DNA of 8,583 nucleotides from the NCBI GenBank assembly GCA_024274995.1, contig JAJSAA010000033.1, forward strand, positions 1-8,583. Reading direction: 5' to 3'. The notes below the pieces were generated by a model that saw only the letters and a program-made list of their open reading frames with translations, searched no databases and was not told the origin of the DNA. The position numbers and the translations under genes were made by a program. Source of the stretch: Deltaproteobacteria bacterium (lineage in GTDB: Bacteria > Desulfobacterota > Desulfobulbia > Desulfobulbales > VMSU01). Below, piece by piece: positions 4,844-8,583 of this stretch (positions are counted from its first letter, which is position 1; each line of letters begins with the position of its first letter).

Positions 4844-5860
4844 TTATACCATTGAACTCATTATCTCCTGTTTAAGCAGACAGCAGGAAATACGGTACCT
4901 CGGCCGGCCATCACTATTATAGCTGATATTAGAGGGCTGCAGCATCTTATTCATCACACAGCCCTCCGGAATACGCAAACTGAAAAACTGCTCCTCCCGC
5001 AGCCCGGAGTTTGGGCGCAGATGCCTGTCCGCCGTTATCTCAAAGGAATGAACCGGAAAGTCTTCACAAAGGGGACAACGGTACACCCGACCGTTGGGAA
5101 AGATAAAGAAGTTCTCCGCCGCCTCTCCGGCACAGACAAATGGTTCACTGGCATCTAAAAAAACTTTGGGATAGATGACATGCAGGCCAAGGGCGGCCGC
5201 TTCCGCCGCCACCGGCGGTACCTGAGTCAGCCATTCCTCCGGGCTGAGCTGGAGACCGGAAGAATCATCACCGGCGGAATTACCCCGCAGCCCGATAATC
5301 TGAATGAAAAAATTACGGATTCCGAGGGCTTTAACTAAGGCTGGCATACGCCGCAGAGCGGCTATATTCAGAGAACTTACCGTATAGATAAGACTGGTCT
5401 CAAACCCCAGGGCCACCGCCCGCCTGATATTAGCAGTACAGACCTCAAAAACCCCGCTGCCGCGCAGGGGATCGTTAACCGCCGCCTCCGGGCCATCCAG
5501 ACTGAAGCTCAACACCGCCTCCTCCGGCCCTATTTTATTGAGCAGATCATGATGAAGATAACCGTTGGTATCAACGGTTATAGTGCGATAGCCCAACTGC
5601 CGGGCCTTTTTAACAGCAAAGGGCAGATCGGGATGAAGGGTAGGCTCGCCGCCCAGAAAAATCACATTGGAGTTCTTATCCTGATCGGCAAAGAGCGTCA
5701 GCCAGTCGGCAATGGCCTCTTTGGCCAGAGTGGCATTGCCGTGCTGAGCGGGATTTATATAACAATGACGGCAGGACAGATTACAGGCCGTGAGGATATG
5801 GAAAAAAATATTGCGTTCATTGGGCTGAAAGGCTAGAGTTCTAACTATTTGGGGAGTCAT
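4844..5860 (-). CDS. Radical SAM protein with SPASM/twitch-like cysteine-rich C-terminus
   Basis: This 338-residue protein has the radical SAM cluster motif CNLSCRHC (Cys26, Cys30, Cys33), which binds the [4Fe-4S] cluster that cleaves S-adenosylmethionine, and the SAM-contact motif GGEPTLHPD at residues 70-78. SFSLDG (118-123) fits a later strand of the partial barrel. Extra cysteines at 243, 262, 265, 301, 326 and 327 suggest an auxiliary Fe-S cluster of SPASM or twitch type, as in peptide- and cofactor-modifying enzymes. The substrate is unknown; no precursor peptide gene is visible nearby. The ATG follows the deaminase stop by 5 nt with no strong Shine-Dalgarno, indicating translational coupling. 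MoaA and NirJ-like identities are possible but not supported by a specific motif. Confidence 0.93.
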   Translation of the reverse strand: MTPQIVRTLAFQPNERNIFFHILTACNLSCRHCYINPAQHGNATLAKEAIADWLTLFADQDKNSNVIFLGGEPTLHPDLPFAVKKARQLGYRTITVDTNGYLHHDLLNKIGPEEAVLSFSLDGPEAAVNDPLRGSGVFEVCTANIRRAVALGFETSLIYTVSSLNIAALRRMPALVKALGIRNFFIQIIGLRGNSAGDDSSGLQLSPEEWLTQVPPVAAEAAALGLHVIYPKVFLDASEPFVCAGEAAENFFIFPNGRVYRCPLCEDFPVHSFEITADRHLRPNSGLREEQFFSLRIPEGCVMNKMLQPSNISYNSDGRPRYRISCCLLKQEIMSSMV

Positions 5861-5865
5861 TTTGT

Positions 5866-6378
5866 TCAGGCATCTAAGGTATATTGGGCCAGAATAGTGC
5901 CGCGCAGATAGGCCTGTGGACCGCCAAAAAATTTCTTAAACAGGGCCAGACTTGCAGGGCGCAAAACGCCTGGGGTAATCGTCGGCTGCATATTCTTATA
6001 TAGAGGAGACAAACGCTCCAGGGGTAGATTGGTGCCGCCGCCCATGATATCTTCGTAGGCGTAAACGAAACGGCAGACGCCGTTAACCAGCAGGGTGGAA
6101 TAACACATCAGACAGGGCTCCATGGTGGAATAAACGATGACCCTCTCCATGGGCAATAATGGCTGTTGCTGCCGAAGCGCACGCAGGGCGTTAATTTCGG
6201 CGTGCTCCAGTTCGCTGACCAACCCCGCGCAGCCCTGCTGGCTATGCTGCCGCCCGCCCCTGGCGATAATTTCACCAGCAGAGACGATGACGCAACCCAC
6301 GGGGAATTCACCCCTGGCGAGCGCCGCTTCCGCCTCTCCAAGAGCGGCAAGCATAAATTGTTCATGACTATCCGGCAT
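5866..6378 (-). CDS. CDA/TadA-superfamily nucleoside deaminase
   Basis: This 170-residue zinc deaminase has HAE at residues 59-61 (His59 zinc ligand, Glu61 proton shuttle) and PCLMC at 88-92 (Cys89 and Cys92). FPVGCVIV (25-32) matches the first strands of TadA-like enzymes. TadA makes inosine at tRNA position 34. However, the block after the second zinc cysteine reads YSTLLVNGVCRFVYAYED rather than the usual MCAGA form, and a GGGTNLP segment follows at 113-119, so the substrate may be a free base or nucleoside, or another RNA. The C-terminal region (about 135-170) is longer than minimal TadA. The ATG at 6378 is 23 nt after the panD stop and lacks a strong Shine-Dalgarno. Certain as a superfamily member; not certain as tadA. 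Confidence 0.85.
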   Translation of the reverse strand: MPDSHEQFMLAALGEAEAALARGEFPVGCVIVSAGEIIARGGRQHSQQGCAGLVSELEHAEINALRALRQQQPLLPMERVIVYSTMEPCLMCYSTLLVNGVCRFVYAYEDIMGGGTNLPLERLSPLYKNMQPTITPGVLRPASLALFKKFFGGPQAYLRGTILAQYTLDA

Positions 6379-6401
6379 AAGACGGCAACTGAGAATAGCC
6401 C

Positions 6402-6761
6402 TTAAACGGCAACAGTCTTTACCGAATTATCCGGGTTCAGCACCACGATTCGCGGCTCATACCCCTGCACTTCGGCCTCATCTAAGAGGGCGAAGGTGAC
6501 CACGATAATCAGATCACCCACCACCCCCTTGCGGGCCGCGGCACCATTCAGACAGATAACCCCGGAGTTTGGCGGGCCGGAAATAACGTAGGTATTAAAA
6601 CGCTCACCGTTATTAATATTATAGATATTGATTTTTTCAAAGGGCAGCAGACCGGCGCTGTCCATCAAGGCGCTGTCCACCGTCAGACTGCCCTCATAAT
6701 TCAAATTGGCCTCGGTAATAGTGGCCCGGTGGATTTTGCACTTTAACATTTGACGCAGCAT
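6402..6761 (-). CDS. panD: Aspartate 1-decarboxylase (pyruvoyl enzyme)
   Basis: PanD makes beta-alanine from L-aspartate for pantothenate synthesis. This 119-residue proenzyme carries the self-cleavage site Gly24-Ser25 in NYEGSLTVD; Ser25 becomes the pyruvoyl group. Lys9, Arg54, Thr57, Tyr58 and Asn72 (in CLNGAAAR) match the catalytic and processing residues of the E. coli enzyme. The length is close to the usual 115-130. The ATG at 6761 has AGAGGA about 6 nt upstream. It supplies beta-alanine to PanC, whose gene lies upstream in the same direction, separated by one unrelated AT-rich gene. Confidence 0.97.
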   Translation of the reverse strand: MLRQMLKCKIHRATITEANLNYEGSLTVDSALMDSAGLLPFEKINIYNINNGERFNTYVISGPPNSGVICLNGAAARKGVVGDLIIVVTFALLDEAEVQGYEPRIVVLNPDNSVKTVAV

Positions 6762-6776
6762 TATATTCCTCTCATG

Positions 6777-6799
6777 GGCAGCGAACCTGGAGTGCTGCC
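6777..6799 (-). promoter_or_regulatory. Hairpin immediately upstream of the panD ribosome binding site
   Basis: GGCAGC (6777-6782) and GCTGCC (6794-6799) pair over 6 bp around an 11-nt loop, ending a few bases before the AGAGGA site of panD. No U-tract follows. It could tune translation or be a processing remnant; no known riboswitch is recognised. Confidence 0.3.
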
Positions 6800-6804
6800 A
6801 AACA

Positions 6805-6822
6805 GTTACGGTTACGGTTACG
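6805..6822. repeat. Hexamer tandem repeat GTTACG x3
   Basis: Three perfect copies of GTTACG lie in the 124-bp gap before panD (CGTAAC on the transcribed strand). Such short arrays change copy number easily. The rest of the gap (6762-6885) shows no convincing promoter. Confidence 0.7.
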
Positions 6823-6885
6823 AGTTGAAGGCAATTTGCAGCCCTCGCTGAATAGAGTTACCCTGATTTTTACAAATGGTATATT

Positions 6886-7722
6886 TCAGCCCTTCTTCCG
6901 CAAAAGATAGCTGGCGAGATTTTGCGGTAATTTATCTGCCTTTTGCAGCCTCTCTATGCGTGATTGTATATATTGTCTATATTGAATCTGTTGATTTTTT
7001 ATTATTTCCGGGAATTTTTTAATAAAATTCTTATAAGCAGTTGAACTAAAAAAATCTATTGCCGCATCCAATTCTTTATTCGTATAAACCTCTTCTGTCG
7101 AAATGGCCATGCTGCTTAGATAATAATGTTCGGTAAACACCTTTTTGAATCTTGTCAGCATAAAAGGCGGCATAACTCGAGATATCACCCGTAACATTTG
7201 TCCATAAATTTTCTTATAGTCCAACACTTTAAAAAGCCTGAGACTTTTGGCGTATTTGGGGTCATTTAAATTTACAGCAGGTAATTTTACGGCAGTGCCC
7301 TCTTTAATAGACTCCATAGTTTTTTTTATGATTTCACCTTGCTTAGCCTTTATATCCGCCTGTTTGGCAATTATCGACTTACCGACATCCGAAGAATAAA
7401 AACTGATCCACCTGTCTAAATCAGCCTCTGTTACCTGCTTTGAAAAAAAAGGCACAAAAAGCTCACTCATAATTTTTTGTTTGTCAAAAATAATTGCTGA
7501 ATATTTTTGAAATTCCATTTTAAGGTCGGCCGGCAGACTAACAAGAACACGTTCCTTGTTTTTATCAATTTCCCGTTCAACACCTTTATCTATACGCAAC
7601 AACTCAAGCCATTTTTTGGTTTTACTTGTTTTTTGGGAACTGTCGGCATTTGCAAGTCCGGCAGTCCCCAATAACATCATTAAGATTATTAAGGCGAAAA
7701 CGCCCGATTTCCCACTTCGCAT
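6886..7722 (-). CDS. Secreted/periplasmic protein with two DUF2059-like repeats
   Basis: This 278-residue protein starts with a clear signal peptide: basic MRSGKSG, a hydrophobic core to about residue 22 and a likely cleavage after ANA26. Two similar helical units follow. Unit one contains VTEADLDRWISFYSSDVGKS (97-116) and unit two contains YTNKELDAAIDFFSSTAYKN (213-232). Each has an acidic helix, an F-Y/F-S-S turn and a following QADI/FPEI helix, the pattern of DUF2059 domains of unknown function in periplasmic proteins. The assignment is by pattern. It is rich in Lys, Ile and AT codons, unlike its GC-richer neighbours, and sits between panC and panD, which suggests insertion by transfer. 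The start has AAGGAG 7 nt upstream. The exact job is unknown. Confidence 0.85.
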   Translation of the reverse strand: MRSGKSGVFALIILMMLLGTAGLANADSSQKTSKTKKWLELLRIDKGVEREIDKNKERVLVSLPADLKMEFQKYSAIIFDKQKIMSELFVPFFSKQVTEADLDRWISFYSSDVGKSIIAKQADIKAKQGEIIKKTMESIKEGTAVKLPAVNLNDPKYAKSLRLFKVLDYKKIYGQMLRVISRVMPPFMLTRFKKVFTEHYYLSSMAISTEEVYTNKELDAAIDFFSSTAYKNFIKKFPEIIKNQQIQYRQYIQSRIERLQKADKLPQNLASYLLRKKG

Positions 7723-7834
7723 GGTATTACTCCTTGAATAGTGACAATTTTAACCCTGGTGTGTTGGTATATTTAAGGCAGAAACCGCCATTTTCAGTTC
7801 AACAGCCTGCTGAGTTAATAGAGTTTTGGAAGAT

Positions 7835-8583
7835 CTATCTTTTTGAAAGCAGATAACCGTTATCAATTAAACGGGTTCTGCCAATACGCACCGCCATCAT
7901 TAACCGTGCCGCATCAGTCAGCTTTTCCAGCTCCCGCAAATCTGAGTCGTTGACGATTTTCAGATACTCCACCCGGGCTCTGGGTTCAACAGCAATCGCG
8001 GCTGCCAGACGGGCAATAATTCTGCCGCAGTCCCGCTCCCCCTCTGCCGCCTGCCGCCGGGCCGATTTCAGAGCTCGATATAGACATAGAGCCGCCTGCC
8101 GTTCAGCGGCAGTCAGGTAGCGGTTACGAGAACTCATGGCCAAGCCGTCTTCCTCCCGAACAATAGGATGACCAACGATCTCCACCGCAAAATTAAGGTC
8201 TCTAACCATGGCTCGTACCACAGTTAGTTGCTGAAAGTCTTTCTCCCCGAAAACAGCCAGTTGGGGCTGAACAATATTAAATAATTTTGCCACTACCGTG
8301 GCAACCCCGTCAAAATGACCGGGCCGCCCCGCCCCGCACAGGCCCTGGCTCAACTCTTTAACTTGAACCTTGGTCTGAAAGCCCGGCGGGTAGACGGCCG
8401 CTGTCTCAGGGGCGAAGATGACATCCACCCCGGCCTTTTCGGCGGCCTGGCAGTCGACCTCAAAGATTCGGGGATAACTAACAAAATCCTCATCAGGGCC
8501 AAATTGAACCGGGTTGACAAAAATACTTACCGCCAGCAGATCGGCCCGCCGTCTGGCAGCGGCCATCAGGCTGAGATGCCCGG
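7835..8583 (-). CDS. panC: Pantothenate synthetase (5' end beyond the window)
   Basis: PanC joins pantoate and beta-alanine with ATP to give pantothenate, in the cytosol. About 248 codons are present; the frame stays open to the right edge, where it reads GHLSL, the second half of the conserved H-x-G-H ATP motif, so roughly 30 N-terminal residues are missing. Other signatures present are FVNPVQFGPDEDF with YPR (substrate pocket), GHFDGVATVVAKLFNIVQP, FGEKDFQQL and REEDGLAMSSRNRYL. The internal ATG at 8566 follows GHLSL and is not the true start. PanD, which supplies beta-alanine, lies downstream. The 112 bp after its stop holds no obvious terminator, so transcription may continue into the next gene. 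Confidence 0.97.
   Translation of the reverse strand, partial: GHLSLMAAARRRADLLAVSIFVNPVQFGPDEDFVSYPRIFEVDCQAAEKAGVDVIFAPETAAVYPPGFQTKVQVKELSQGLCGAGRPGHFDGVATVVAKLFNIVQPQLAVFGEKDFQQLTVVRAMVRDLNFAVEIVGHPIVREEDGLAMSSRNRYLTAAERQAALCLYRALKSARRQAAEGERDCGRIIARLAAAIAVEPRARVEYLKIVNDSDLRELEKLTDAARLMMAVRIGRTRLIDNGYLLSKR

Noticed and set aside
6108..6365. Minus-strand open frame of 85 codons inside the deaminase gene
   Set aside because: It is out of frame with the deaminase and has a low-complexity Arg/Ser/Trp-rich product typical of a shadow frame.
7723..7834. Possible insertion-sequence end or attachment site flanking the AT-rich gene
   Set aside because: No matching inverted repeat or target duplication was found on the other side of the gene (6762-6885).
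1..8583. CRISPR array, prophage or toxin-antitoxin locus
   Set aside because: No regularly spaced repeats, phage genes or paired small antitoxin/toxin genes were seen on either strand.

Overview
The window looks like a stretch of ordinary chromosome from a Gram-negative, free-living bacterium. The best guess is a member of the Desulfobacterota or another deltaproteobacterial group. This rests on family resemblance only: an HDOD signalling protein, an FmdB protein with a long tail, and the order Nif3-like gene, C4 zinc-ribbon coiled-coil gene, rnpB. No gene here fixes the taxon. Base composition is moderately GC-rich, apart from one clearly AT-rich gene at 6886-7722. Almost everything is on the minus strand; the only plus-strand gene is the FmdB-family gene at 1559-1867.

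Reading the minus strand in transcription order, from high to low coordinates: (a) panC, cut by the right edge; a secreted protein with what look like two DUF2059-type repeats; panD; a CDA/TadA-superfamily deaminase; and a radical SAM protein with extra C-terminal cysteines. These form a closely spaced run. It supplies two steps of pantothenate (CoA precursor) synthesis plus a deaminase/radical SAM pair of unknown purpose. (b) A CAT-anticodon tRNA (probably tRNA-Ile2) with its own promoter, followed by a symmetrical terminator. (c) A Nif3-like dinuclear-metal protein and a zinc-ribbon coiled-coil protein, followed at once by rnpB, the RNase P RNA. The nif3 promoter appears to be built into the preceding terminator hairpin. 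(d) A strong hairpin with a U-tract between rnpB and ispF, lying directly against the ispF ribosome binding site. (e) ispF (MEP isoprenoid pathway), convergent with the fmdB-like gene with only 7 bp between their stops. (f) Divergent from fmdB, a small operon: a short protein resembling the N-terminal domain of HD-GYP proteins, an HDOD protein with most HD metal ligands kept, and the first 37 codons of an unrecognised gene running off the left edge.

No mobile element, CRISPR array, prophage or toxin-antitoxin pair was seen, and no gene-free stretch exceeds about 240 bp (1322-1558). The points most worth a second look are regulatory (the terminator/attenuator before ispF, the promoter overlapping a terminator before nif3, alternative hairpins in the HDOD operon leader), the AT-rich duplicated-domain gene lodged between panC and panD, and the tightly coupled deaminase/radical SAM pair, whose deaminase departs from the usual TadA motif. 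I do not see a clearly new multi-gene system; the deaminase/radical SAM pair is the nearest candidate.
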